Shown here: piece after piece, positions 7,518-14,741 of the stretch | How positions within the stretch are numbered: the first letter of the stretch is position 1 | How the letters are laid out: every line of letters begins with the position of its first letter | Assembly: GCA_964525815.1 (NCBI GenBank) | Contig: CAZGJQ010000029.1 | Span: 1-20,544, forward strand | Source of the DNA: UBA1049 sp964525815 | GTDB lineage: Bacteria > Bacillota > Clostridia > Oscillospirales > CAG-382 | DNA length: 20,544 bases | Direction of reading: 5' to 3' | Position numbers and translations under genes: made by a program | Notes under the pieces: model-generated | What the model was told of the DNA's origin: nothing | Database searches by the model: none | The model's input: only the letters and a program-made list of their open reading frames with translations

Positions 7518-8198
7518 TTACTTCTGCGGTCTGCGACCGAATATTGCCGAACCGATACGAACCAGCGTGGAGCCGCACTCAATAGCCTCCATATAATCAC
7601 CGCTCATACCAATCGATAATATGCCTATATTACTATTATCTACTTTTTTTGAGAATATGTCAATAAATTTTTTGCTGATTTTATTGAAAAAAGCAAGGTT
7701 TTCTTGTGAATTTTCACATTTTGGGGGAATAGCCATCAATCCGCGCAGCCTAATATTGTCATATTTGCGTATTTTTTCGGCAAATAAGTCTGCCTCTTCC
7801 AAGGGTATGCCGAACTTTGTAGGTTCGTTCGCAAGGTTGACCTCTATCAATACATCCATACACTTATTCGCCTTATACGCACGGCGGTCTATTTCCTCGG
7901 CAAGCCGCAAGCTATCCAGAGAATGTATAAGACTGACCTTGTCTATAATATACTTAACCTTGTTCGTCTGAAGATGTCCGATAAAATGTATGTCCAGCTG
8001 TTCTTTGTCGATTCTGTCATATTTGTCAAGCAGCTCGTTCACCCGATTTTCTCCCACCACTCTTATACCGCATTCCGCCGCATAGTTTATTATATCCGCC
8101 GGCACGGTCTTTGTTGCCGCAAGCAAGGTTGCTCTGCCGTTTATCTCGGTGGCTATATGCTCTATGTTGCTTTTTATTTTCTGCCTGTCATATATCAT
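7518..8198 (-). CDS. yggS: YggS-family PLP-binding protein (YlmE)
   Basis: Pyridoxal-phosphate homeostasis protein with an alanine-racemase-like TIM barrel and no known enzymatic reaction; loss in other bacteria disturbs vitamin B6 and amino-acid pools. The 226 residues include the PLP lysine at about residue 30 (LLAATKTVP). Family blocks are GENRVNELLDKY, IHFIGHLQTNKVKYI, IEVNLANEPTKFG, RGLMAIPP and LSIGMSGDYMEAIECGSTLVRIGSAIFG, the last holding the phosphate-binding region. The ATG overlaps the HlyD-like gene stop by 4 bases (ATGA), indicating translational coupling. Confidence 0.96.
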   Translation of the reverse strand: MIYDRQKIKSNIEHIATEINGRATLLAATKTVPADIINYAAECGIRVVGENRVNELLDKYDRIDKEQLDIHFIGHLQTNKVKYIIDKVSLIHSLDSLRLAEEIDRRAYKANKCMDVLIEVNLANEPTKFGIPLEEADLFAEKIRKYDNIRLRGLMAIPPKCENSQENLAFFNKISKKFIDIFSKKVDNSNIGILSIGMSGDYMEAIECGSTLVRIGSAIFGRRPQK

Positions 8199-9457
8199 TG
8201 CAGTATCTTTCCCTCATATAAATTTCTTCCCGAGCTTATCACCGCATCATACAGAGATAGCTGCGTGCGGGAAACATACGCCCTGTCTTTGCGGTCGGGA
8301 TAGTTGGGGTCCTGAGGCAAGGCGCATATGTAATAGCCGTTTTCCTCGCACAAAACGGTCGCTCTCTTAAAAATTATCTTGTTTCCGTCCACGGCATACA
8401 CTCCGGTCTCCCCGTCAATCTTTCTGAGTGCCGATACCGAAATTCTGAGCCCCTCGTATGTGCTTGTAATCAGCTCCACCGTCTGTGTCCTGGAATAGTT
8501 AAAGCCCTGCGGCATTTCTCTTGTGGTAAAAACAAGCAGCACCCGGTCAAGATCGGTCTGGCTCACCGTCCTGACAAGCCTCATTCCGAGTATTGTTCCC
8601 GCCGAATAGGGAAAAGCAAAATTATAGGTTCTTCCTTGATCGAAGCCGCTTGCGGTGCGTTTGTCCACCTCGCAGACAATATACCACTCCGGGGTAAGGA
8701 CAAGCTTACCCACGGCGCTGCTTATAAGATTTTGGTCGGGCATCAGCTCCGAGAGGGCATCATACTCCGAAATGGTCAAGGACTCCAGCTTATCCATAGT
8801 AAAGCTGTTTTCATATCCGTCCACCACCGAATAAAAATATCCCGCCGAGCTTGTTCTATGTGTAACACTCGCTCCCGTAAGGGTTCTCTCCAGCGACTCC
8901 TTCTCTCTTTCCAGCTCCTTTATCTGCTCCTTGTAATCTGTTCTTGACATTATAAGCGCCTGTCTGCGGTTTGTTTGTATGGTAAGCTCCTCTTTGCTGC
9001 GTATCGCTTTGTCCAAATTGTTTTTGTCTACCGCTCTTATTATGTCCATCATAAGACCGGAAATAATCGAATCTATTTTTGATATGTCGGTGGTGGAAGC
9101 TCCGCTGCTTATACCGCTCTGCTCCAAAACCGAAATCTTATCGTTTATATCCTTTATCTGCTCCTGAACATTTGCATCCCTCGCCTCCGAATAGGTTATC
9201 GCAACCCTTTCATCCCTGCGGATTCTTTCCCCCTCATCAAAAAAGAAGCAGTTGACACCGGTGGCAGAGGTTGTCATTACCGTTTCGTTACGGAAAACAA
9301 ACGCCTTGAGCTCGGTCTTTTTAACCGCAGAGGCATATGTGGCGTGCTCTATCTCCACAATATCTCCCACATTCAACGCAAGCTGGAGCACAAGGTAGCA
9401 TATCAGCACAACCGACAGCAAGGTCATTGTAAGCTGCTTAATCGCTTGCTTTTTCAA
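8195..9457 (-). CDS. HlyD-like membrane-anchored protein of unknown partner
   Basis: 420-residue protein resembling the periplasmic-adaptor (HlyD/biotinyl-lipoyl-like) superfamily. It has one N-terminal membrane segment (about 10-30), so most of it should lie outside the membrane. A half barrel-sandwich-like stretch (about 50-90) is followed by a coiled-coil hairpin (about 92-115 and 165-195), then a second beta-rich part (about 200-415). The last part carries VVDGYENSFT and DGETGVYAVDGNKIIFKRATVL, resembling adaptor C-terminal domains. No ABC transporter or outer-membrane partner is nearby. Its fixed place before yggS-sepF suggests a role in envelope or division work rather than drug efflux, but this is inference. 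It starts at TTG (9455-9457), 10 bases after a strong AAGGAGG. Confidence 0.75.
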   Translation of the reverse strand: MKKQAIKQLTMTLLSVVLICYLVLQLALNVGDIVEIEHATYASAVKKTELKAFVFRNETVMTTSATGVNCFFFDEGERIRRDERVAITYSEARDANVQEQIKDINDKISVLEQSGISSGASTTDISKIDSIISGLMMDIIRAVDKNNLDKAIRSKEELTIQTNRRQALIMSRTDYKEQIKELEREKESLERTLTGASVTHRTSSAGYFYSVVDGYENSFTMDKLESLTISEYDALSELMPDQNLISSAVGKLVLTPEWYIVCEVDKRTASGFDQGRTYNFAFPYSAGTILGMRLVRTVSQTDLDRVLLVFTTREMPQGFNYSRTQTVELITSTYEGLRISVSALRKIDGETGVYAVDGNKIIFKRATVLCEENGYYICALPQDPNYPDRKDRAYVSRTQLSLYDAVISSGRNLYEGKILQ

Positions 9458-9476
9458 GCCGTGAGCACCTCCTTGT

Positions 9477-10436
9477 TTAAATCCTCGGCTCTGCGCACAT
9501 AGTGTGCGCCCTTTTAAAAATACGGTCGGTTCCTTCCGTATATATATCTAACTCGGCTCTATTTGACAGTCTGTTAAAATATGTCATCTGCCGCTTTGCA
9601 TAGTTTCTGGTGTTCTTTTTGATTTCGTCCGTAACCGCTGCTATATTCGTTTTATTCTCAAAGAGCGGAAAAAATTCCTTGTATCCTATAGCCTGCGAGG
9701 CGGTTTTTGTCTGAGCCAAACCCTTGTCGTAAAGCGCTCTTGCTTCCCTCTCAAGTCCGGCGGCAAGCATTTTTTCCACCCGCTCGTTAATGCGGTCGTA
9801 CAGAAACGGTCTGCTTGAGCTTGTCAGATACAAGAGCTTATAATCAAACATGCTCTTACCCCTTTTGCTTAGCTCCTGCTGCTCGGTCTTTGTCTTCCCG
9901 GAGGAATGGTATATTTCCAGCGCACGCACTACTCTTTTTACGTTGTTAGGGTGAATCTCTGAAGCGGCAGCCGGATCCACGCTACGCAAAAAATCATGCA
10001 GCCGCTCGCAACCCTCTCTTTCGGCTCGCTCAAACAGCTCCCTTCGCAGCCGCTCGTCCGACTCCATATCGGTAAGAATACGCCCGGAAAGCAACAAATC
10101 AATATACATTCCGGTTCCTCCGACTATAATAGGCATTCTGCCCCTTTTTGTTATATCTCTTGCGGCTTCGGTGGCTTTATTTATAAAGACAGCCACCGAA
10201 AACTCCTCCTGTATATCGGCTATATCTATGAGATGATGGGGGATCTCCGTTCTTTCCTCTGTAGAAGGCTTTGCGGTTCCTATATCCATGCCTCTGTATA
10301 TCTGCATGGAATCCCCGCTGATAATCTCTCCCCCCAGTGCCTTGGCAAGCCGCAGTGCAAGCTCACTCTTTCCGGTTGCTGTCGCTCCCACAATCACAAC
10401 AGTCCGCATTTTTTCCAAAGTGACAAAACACCTCAC
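9477..10436 (-). CDS. miaA: tRNA dimethylallyltransferase
   Basis: Transfers a dimethylallyl group to N6 of adenosine-37 in tRNAs that read codons starting with U. The 319 residues contain the P-loop GATATGKS (17-24), the DxxQ-type block SGDSMQIYRGMDIGTAKP, HHLIDI, GGTGMYIDLLLSG, the DP..A..IHPNN.KRVVRALEI block, and the C-terminal TKTASQAIGYKEFF and KRQMTYFNR. The longest reading starts at GTG (10436), without a clear ribosome binding site. An in-frame TTG at 10418, 10 bases after GAGGTG, or the ATG at 10409 giving MRTVVIVGATATGKS, may be the real start. The gene lies 6 bases after queA, so coupling with another tRNA-modification gene is likely. Confidence 0.97.
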   Translation of the reverse strand: MRCFVTLEKMRTVVIVGATATGKSELALRLAKALGGEIISGDSMQIYRGMDIGTAKPSTEERTEIPHHLIDIADIQEEFSVAVFINKATEAARDITKRGRMPIIVGGTGMYIDLLLSGRILTDMESDERLRRELFERAEREGCERLHDFLRSVDPAAASEIHPNNVKRVVRALEIYHSSGKTKTEQQELSKRGKSMFDYKLLYLTSSSRPFLYDRINERVEKMLAAGLEREARALYDKGLAQTKTASQAIGYKEFFPLFENKTNIAAVTDEIKKNTRNYAKRQMTYFNRLSNRAELDIYTEGTDRIFKRAHTMCAEPRI

Positions 10437-10442
10437 AATAAT

Positions 10443-11480
10443 CTAATCGATAAGCATTGCATCCCCAAAGCTGAAGAACCTGTATTCCTTTTCAACCGCT
10501 TCTTTATATGCGTTCATCGTGTTTTCATAGCCCGCAAAGGCAGCAACCAGCATAATAAGCGTGCTCTCGGGAAGGTGGAAATTGGTAATCAGAGCATCCA
10601 CCGCCTTGAATTTATATCCCGGATATATAAAAATGTCGGTTTCTCCCTCAAAAGGGCTTATAATGCCGTTTTTATCGGCGGCACTCTCAAGCGCTCTTGT
10701 ACTGGTTGTGCCCACCGAAACAATTCTACCGCCGTTTTGTCTGGCTCTGTTTATTGTTTCCGCACTTTCTGCGGTTATTTTAAAATACTCGGAGTGCATT
10801 CTGTGGTTCTCCAGATTATCCTCCTTAACCGGACGGAAGGTTCCCAGCCCCACATGCAGCAATATTCTTGCAACCGAAGCTCCTTTGTCATCAAGTCGTT
10901 TTATCAGCTCGGGAGTGAAGTGCAGTCCGGCGGTGGGTGCCGCCGCAGAGCCCCTGTGCGTTGCGTATACGGTCTGGTATCTCTCGTTATCCTCTAACTT
11001 TTCAGTTATATAAGGGGGCAGCGGCATTGTGCCGATTTTCTCGAGTAGCTCGGGGAATATTCCGTCAAAATCAAACTTAATTCGCCGCACTCCGCCCTCA
11101 AGAACATCCAAAACGGTGCCGCTTAGTCCGTGCGGATAAAAAATACGCTGCCCGGGCTTTGTCCTTTTACCCGGTCGGGTAAGACACTCCCATACCTCAC
11201 CGGAAGCATCCTCCGCTCTCTTGAGCAGCACTGTTTCCACCTCACCCGCTCTGTTCTCGCTTGTTCCGAAAACTCGGGCTGGTATTACACGAGTGTCGTT
11301 TATAACTAAGCAGTCCCCTTTATTCAGGAAGCTCTCTATATCAAAAAAGTTTTTGTGCTCAAACCTCCCGCTCTCCCTATGAAGAACAAAAAGCCTTGAC
11401 GAGTCCCTCTTCTCAATCGGAGTCTGTGCGATTAGATGCTCGGGAAGGTAATAGCTGTACGATGATTTGTTCAGCAGCAT
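10443..11480 (-). CDS. queA: S-adenosylmethionine:tRNA ribosyltransferase-isomerase
   Basis: Makes epoxyqueuosine in the wobble position of tRNAs with GUN anticodons by adding the ribosyl part of S-adenosylmethionine to preQ1. The 345 residues are full length. Family landmarks are YYLPEHLIAQTPIEKRDSSRL at the N-terminus, DCLVINDTRVIPARVFG, RYQTVYA, GSAAAPTAGLHFTPELI, LHVGLGTFRPV, MHSEYF, VGTTSTRALES and TNFHLPESTLIMLVAAFAG. It is the first gene of the minus-strand series and has a near-consensus promoter about 65-90 bases ahead. The usual partner tgt is not in the window. Confidence 0.98.
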   Translation of the reverse strand: MLLNKSSYSYYLPEHLIAQTPIEKRDSSRLFVLHRESGRFEHKNFFDIESFLNKGDCLVINDTRVIPARVFGTSENRAGEVETVLLKRAEDASGEVWECLTRPGKRTKPGQRIFYPHGLSGTVLDVLEGGVRRIKFDFDGIFPELLEKIGTMPLPPYITEKLEDNERYQTVYATHRGSAAAPTAGLHFTPELIKRLDDKGASVARILLHVGLGTFRPVKEDNLENHRMHSEYFKITAESAETINRARQNGGRIVSVGTTSTRALESAADKNGIISPFEGETDIFIYPGYKFKAVDALITNFHLPESTLIMLVAAFAGYENTMNAYKEAVEKEYRFFSFGDAMLID

Positions 11481-11543
11481 TTTTATGCCTCTTTTTTACG
11501 CAGCGGTATATTTTAAGTAACCGTCTTTAGAAATAATACCGTT

Positions 11544-11572
11544 ATTATACACTAATTTATACTCGTTTTCAA
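11544..11572 (-). promoter_or_regulatory. Housekeeping-sigma promoter for queA and the downstream series
   Basis: On the minus strand TTGAAA (11567-11572), a 17-base spacer and TATAAT (11544-11549) match the consensus closely. It points into queA with a leader of about 55-60 bases. No other equally good minus-strand promoter was seen in the series downstream, so this may drive many of its genes. Confidence 0.8.
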
Positions 11573-11640
11573 CCTGACAGAAAAATAATGTAAAATAATT
11601 TACTTATTAAGCAGACTTGACGATAAATCTATGATTATGA

Positions 11641-11669
11641 TTGAAAAGCACAGTAAAGCATGGTATAGT
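11641..11669 (+). promoter_or_regulatory. Housekeeping-sigma promoter for the U32-family gene
   Basis: TTGAAA (11641-11646), a 17-base spacer and TATAGT (11664-11669) lie just before a strong AGGAGG (11682-11687), which is 8 bases ahead of the ATG. It is divergent from the queA promoter, the two core elements being about 70 bases apart. Confidence 0.75.
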
Positions 11670-11695
11670 TGTGATAATGACAGGAGGGATAAAAA

Positions 11696-13468
11696 ATGCC
11701 GTTTCTTCTTGCTCCCGCAGGCAGTCCGGAGGGGCTGAGAGCCGCTCTTGCCGCCGGTGCGGATGAGGTTTATCTCGGCGGGGACACCTTTAACGCCCGT
11801 ATAAATGCAAGGAACTTCGGGCAGAAAGAGCTGATTGCCGCGGGGGACGCTTGCAAAAATAATAATGTGCGGCTCTTTATCACCCTGAACACCCTGGTCT
11901 CGGACAGGGATTTTTCTGCATTATATGATTATATTGTTTTTTTGGAAAACAAGGTTATGCCGGATGCGTATATAATTCAGGACGTCGGTCTTGCCGTGTG
12001 GTTAAAGAAGACCTTTCCCAACATTATTATGCACGCCAGCACACAGATGCAGCAGCATTCCTCCGGAGGGGTTAGATTGCTTAAGGCTCTCGGCTTTTCC
12101 CGTATAGTTCTGGCAAGGGAAACATCGGAGGAGGGCATACGGGCATTATGTAAACAGCCTGTTGAATGCGAGGTTTTTGTGCACGGAGCGCTCTGCGTGA
12201 GTATGAGCGGCGGCTGCCTTATGTCCTCCATGATTGGTAAAAGGAGCGGTAACAGGGGCGAATGCGCACAGCCCTGCCGCTTAACATATAGCGGAAAAAA
12301 CGCATACCCGCTCTCCTTAAAGGATCTTTGCCTTGCCGGTCATATTCCAAAGCTGACCGAAATGGGCGTTACCTCCCTGAAGATAGAGGGACGAATGAAA
12401 AGCCCGGATTATGTTTATGCCGTAACAAGCATTTACCGCCGTCTTTTAGATGAGAACCGCAGCGCAACCAGGCAGGAAAAGGATATGCTGCGAGCCGTTT
12501 TTTCCCGCAGCGGCTTCACCGACGGATACTTTATGGGTAAAACAGGGAGTGTTATGTTCGGGGTGCGCAGAGAGAGCGACAAAAGGCAATCACGGGAAGT
12601 AAAAGTAAAGGGCTACTCTGTTTCTCCGCGACCCGTGCAACCCGCAGCTACCGAATCTGCTCCGCTTCTCCTACCCCAAAAAGACCATAAATCTATAATT
12701 CCGGCGAATAAGCAAAAGGGGTATGTGTTTAGGTATGAGAGCGTATGTCCTAAGGAAAAAACAATAAAAAAATACTACGAGCTTGCGGCACGAATTGACC
12801 TTCCTATATGGAAAATCAAAACGCTTGTCGCCATAAGCGAATATGCGGATAAGGTCAGCGTAATTCTGCCCAGAACCGTCTTTGACAGCGACAGGGATAA
12901 TATTAAAAAGCTGCTTGAATATGCATACAGTAAGGGAATAAGGCAGGTTACCCTCTCAAACATCGCCCATATTGAGCTATGTGCAGGGTTCAATTTGCAC
13001 GGCGATTATTCGCTTAATGTAACCAATTCGGAAACATTATCCGTTTTGGAGAGCCTCTCCTTTTCCTCTGCGCTGCTCTCCCCCGAGACAAGCCCGAGGT
13101 TTATACAGCCCTCGCCGCTTGCCAAGGAATACATTGTTTACGGACGGATACCGTTGATGCAAACCGAAAACTGTATCATAAAAAACACGGGAACAGCTTG
13201 CGGGGAGGACTGCGGCGGAACTCTTATCGACAGAACAAACGCAGCCTTCCCAATAAAAAGGGAATATGCGCACCGAAGCATTGTTTATAACTCGGTTCCT
13301 ATTTATATTGCCGATAAAATAAAGGAGCTGAAGAAAAGCGGCGTCGGTCTGTACACTCTGCTGTACCTCGACGAACACAAAAACGTTGAGGAGTTCGACC
13401 GGCTTATTGACCTTTGCGTAAATAAATCCCCTGCTGCGTTTCCCTTTACGAGAGGGTATTATAAGTAA
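11696..13468 (+). CDS. U32-family ("peptidase U32") protein, probable RNA-hydroxylation type
   Basis: 590 residues. The N-terminal U32 domain (about 1-290) begins LLAPAGSPEGLRAAL and has GADEVYLGG, HASTQM, the signature EVFVHGALCVSMSGGC and RSGNRGECAQPCR. Cysteines 167, 174, 190 and 194 fit the iron-sulfur ligands known in this family. Characterised members (RlhA, TrhP) are needed for 5-hydroxycytidine in 23S rRNA or 5-hydroxyuridine in tRNA, working with prephenate, rather than being proteases. The C-terminal part (about 345-590) looks like the second half of long RlhA-like proteins (HGDYSLNVTNS, YGRIPLM, GGTLIDRTNAAFPI). The roughly 50-residue linker between them (293-345, Pro/Ala/Lys-rich) is where longer members carry DUF3656. 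The RNA target cannot be assigned. Confidence 0.88.
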   Translation: MPFLLAPAGSPEGLRAALAAGADEVYLGGDTFNARINARNFGQKELIAAGDACKNNNVRLFITLNTLVSDRDFSALYDYIVFLENKVMPDAYIIQDVGLAVWLKKTFPNIIMHASTQMQQHSSGGVRLLKALGFSRIVLARETSEEGIRALCKQPVECEVFVHGALCVSMSGGCLMSSMIGKRSGNRGECAQPCRLTYSGKNAYPLSLKDLCLAGHIPKLTEMGVTSLKIEGRMKSPDYVYAVTSIYRRLLDENRSATRQEKDMLRAVFSRSGFTDGYFMGKTGSVMFGVRRESDKRQSREVKVKGYSVSPRPVQPAATESAPLLLPQKDHKSIIPANKQKGYVFRYESVCPKEKTIKKYYELAARIDLPIWKIKTLVAISEYADKVSVILPRTVFDSDRDNIKKLLEYAYSKGIRQVTLSNIAHIELCAGFNLHGDYSLNVTNSETLSVLESLSFSSALLSPETSPRFIQPSPLAKEYIVYGRIPLMQTENCIIKNTGTACGEDCGGTLIDRTNAAFPIKREYAHRSIVYNSVPIYIADKIKELKKSGVGLYTLLYLDEHKNVEEFDRLIDLCVNKSPAAFPFTRGYYK

Positions 13469-13547
13469 ACTGTTGACAAAATGTACGTTTCGTTTACCAG
13501 AGCGCCTCGATTTACATAAGTTTAACAATATAATTTTCCCAAAACTA

Positions 13548-13576
13548 TTGCAAACACCCAAGCTCTGTGATATAAT
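13548..13576 (+). promoter_or_regulatory. Promoter for rplS
   Basis: TTGCAA (13548-13553), a 17-base spacer and TATAAT (13571-13576) form a near-consensus promoter. Transcription would start near 13583, leaving a leader of about 75 bases before rplS. A second TATAAT at 13529-13534 has no matching -35 box and is probably chance AT-rich sequence. Confidence 0.8.
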
Positions 13577-13657
13577 CAGTTGTTAATTTTATCGGAGCGG
13601 TCCTCTGCGGCTCGGCAAGAACGCTTCGCAATCCAAAATTCAAGGAGGAAAAGCTTT
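13577..13657 (+). ncRNA. rplS 5' leader, candidate L19 autoregulatory element
   Basis: The leader holds GC-rich, self-complementary segments: GAGC...GCTC around GGTCCTCTGCG, followed by GCAAG-AACG-CTTcGC with one bulged base, then a strong AAGGAGG (13642-13648). A short ribosomal-protein leader is known upstream of rplS in Firmicutes. The match here is by position and folding potential only, not by a covariance-model hit. Confidence 0.35.
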
Positions 13658-13999
13658 ATGAATTTACTTGAAGCTTTTGTAAATGAGCAGGTAAAAAAAG
13701 ACATACCCTCATTCAAGGTAGGCGACACCGTCAAGGTGCATCAGCGTATAGTAGAGGGTACAAGAACGAGAACCCAGATTTTTGAGGGAACCGTTATCGC
13801 CAAAAGGAACGGAGGAATATCCGAGACCTTCACAGTCAGGAGAGTATCCTTCGGAGTAGGCACGGAAAAGACCTTTCCCCTACATTCCCCCAATGTCCAG
13901 AATATCGAGGTTGTAAGACGCGGTAAGGTTCGCAGAGCAAAGCTCTTTTATCTGCGTGACAGAGTGGGTAAATCAGCTAAGGTTAAGGAAAGAATCTAA
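13658..13999 (+). CDS. rplS: 50S ribosomal protein L19
   Basis: Large-subunit ribosomal protein lying at the interface with the 30S subunit. The 113 residues match the normal length. Family runs are PSFKVGDTVKVHQRIVEGTR, RTQIFEGTVIAKRNGG, TFTVRRVSFGVGTEKTFPLHS and VRRGKVRRAKLFYLRDRVGK. The reading frame is open for 26 codons upstream of this ATG, but that stretch is the promoter-proximal leader. The ATG at 13658 has AAGGAGG 9 bases ahead and gives the standard N-terminus MNLLEAFV. trmD and rimM, often upstream of rplS, are absent here, and the gene has its own promoter and terminator. Confidence 0.98.
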   Translation: MNLLEAFVNEQVKKDIPSFKVGDTVKVHQRIVEGTRTRTQIFEGTVIAKRNGGISETFTVRRVSFGVGTEKTFPLHSPNVQNIEVVRRGKVRRAKLFYLRDRVGKSAKVKERI

Positions 14000-14016
14000 G
14001 ATTTTTGTAATACCCA

Positions 14017-14045
14017 AAAGTGTCTGTATACAGGCACTTTTATTC
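14017..14045 (+). terminator. Intrinsic terminator after rplS
   Basis: AAAAGTGTCTG and CAGGCACTTTT pair over 11 positions with one U-G wobble around a TATA loop, 17 bases after the rplS stop. The distal arm itself supplies the U-run, followed by ATT. It would separate most rplS transcripts from lepB. Confidence 0.75.
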
Positions 14046-14096
14046 TAAGAGTCAACTTAATTCACAAGTGATATAAAAAGGCAGTGACCCATTAAC

Positions 14097-14741
14097 ATGA
14101 CGAGATACTTTAAGAGCATTTTTTTTACTACAAGCTTTTTTGCGGCTGACGATTCATCCGATTTAGATGTGACCGAGAGCAACACCGAGCTTAGTCCAAA
14201 AAATCCGGAAAAGAAGCAGGGTTTTTTACCCGGACTTTATGAGTATATAGAGACATTCTGTTATGCATTGGTCTTGATGATACTCCTGTTTATGTTTGTA
14301 TTCCGGTATGTTTCGGTTGAGGGCGAGTCCATGCTGGACACGCTTAACGACAGCGACAAGCTTATTATATCCAACCTTGCATATACACCTCAAACGGGTG
14401 ATATTGTGGTGGTAAAGCACGACTCGAGGATTAAGCCTCTTATTAAACGCATAATTGCAACCGAGGGTCAAACCGTAGAGATTGACTATATTAACTGGAG
14501 CATCTATGTGGACGGCGTCCTGCTGGATGAGGATTATGTTAAGCGGGAGGACGGACCGATGCGGTTTGGAGATAAATATCCGGAGCCGTTTACGGTAGGA
14601 GAGGGAATGGTTTTTGTCATGGGAGACAACCGCAACAACTCTCAGGACAGCAGATATTTCGGGGAGTTCCCCAAAAAGTCTATTCTCGGACGGGTCATAT
14701 ACAGAGTGTTTCCAATAAAAGATTTCGGGAAAGTAAGATGA
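14097..14741 (+). CDS. lepB: Signal peptidase I
   Basis: Membrane serine protease (family S26) that removes signal peptides from secreted proteins. The 214 residues have a cytoplasmic N-terminal stretch of about 50, longer than in many Firmicute enzymes, then one membrane segment (about 54-72). The catalytic region follows: Ser78 in VEGESMLDTL, Lys117 in LIKRIIATEGQ, and the conserved GDNRNNSQDSRYFGEF near 180. The ATG at 14097 lacks a strong ribosome binding site; only a distant AGGCAG is visible, and no better in-frame start was found. The stop overlaps the rbgA ATG by 4 bases. Confidence 0.96.
   Translation: MTRYFKSIFFTTSFFAADDSSDLDVTESNTELSPKNPEKKQGFLPGLYEYIETFCYALVLMILLFMFVFRYVSVEGESMLDTLNDSDKLIISNLAYTPQTGDIVVVKHDSRIKPLIKRIIATEGQTVEIDYINWSIYVDGVLLDEDYVKREDGPMRFGDKYPEPFTVGEGMVFVMGDNRNNSQDSRYFGEFPKKSILGRVIYRVFPIKDFGKVR

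Noticed and set aside
9996..10997. 333-codon open frame on the plus strand opposite miaA and queA
   Set aside because: It spans two recognised genes on the other strand and its translation shows no domain or membrane pattern; a coding shadow.
13580..13657. 26-codon N-terminal extension of L19
   Set aside because: The stretch is the promoter-proximal leader; the ATG at 13658 has an ideal AAGGAGG and gives the standard L19 N-terminus.
14046..14096. Possible promoter for lepB (TATAAA near 14071) and a TCAC-aa-GTGA inverted repeat
   Set aside because: No acceptable -35 box at 16-18 bases and the repeat is only four base pairs; not enough to call.
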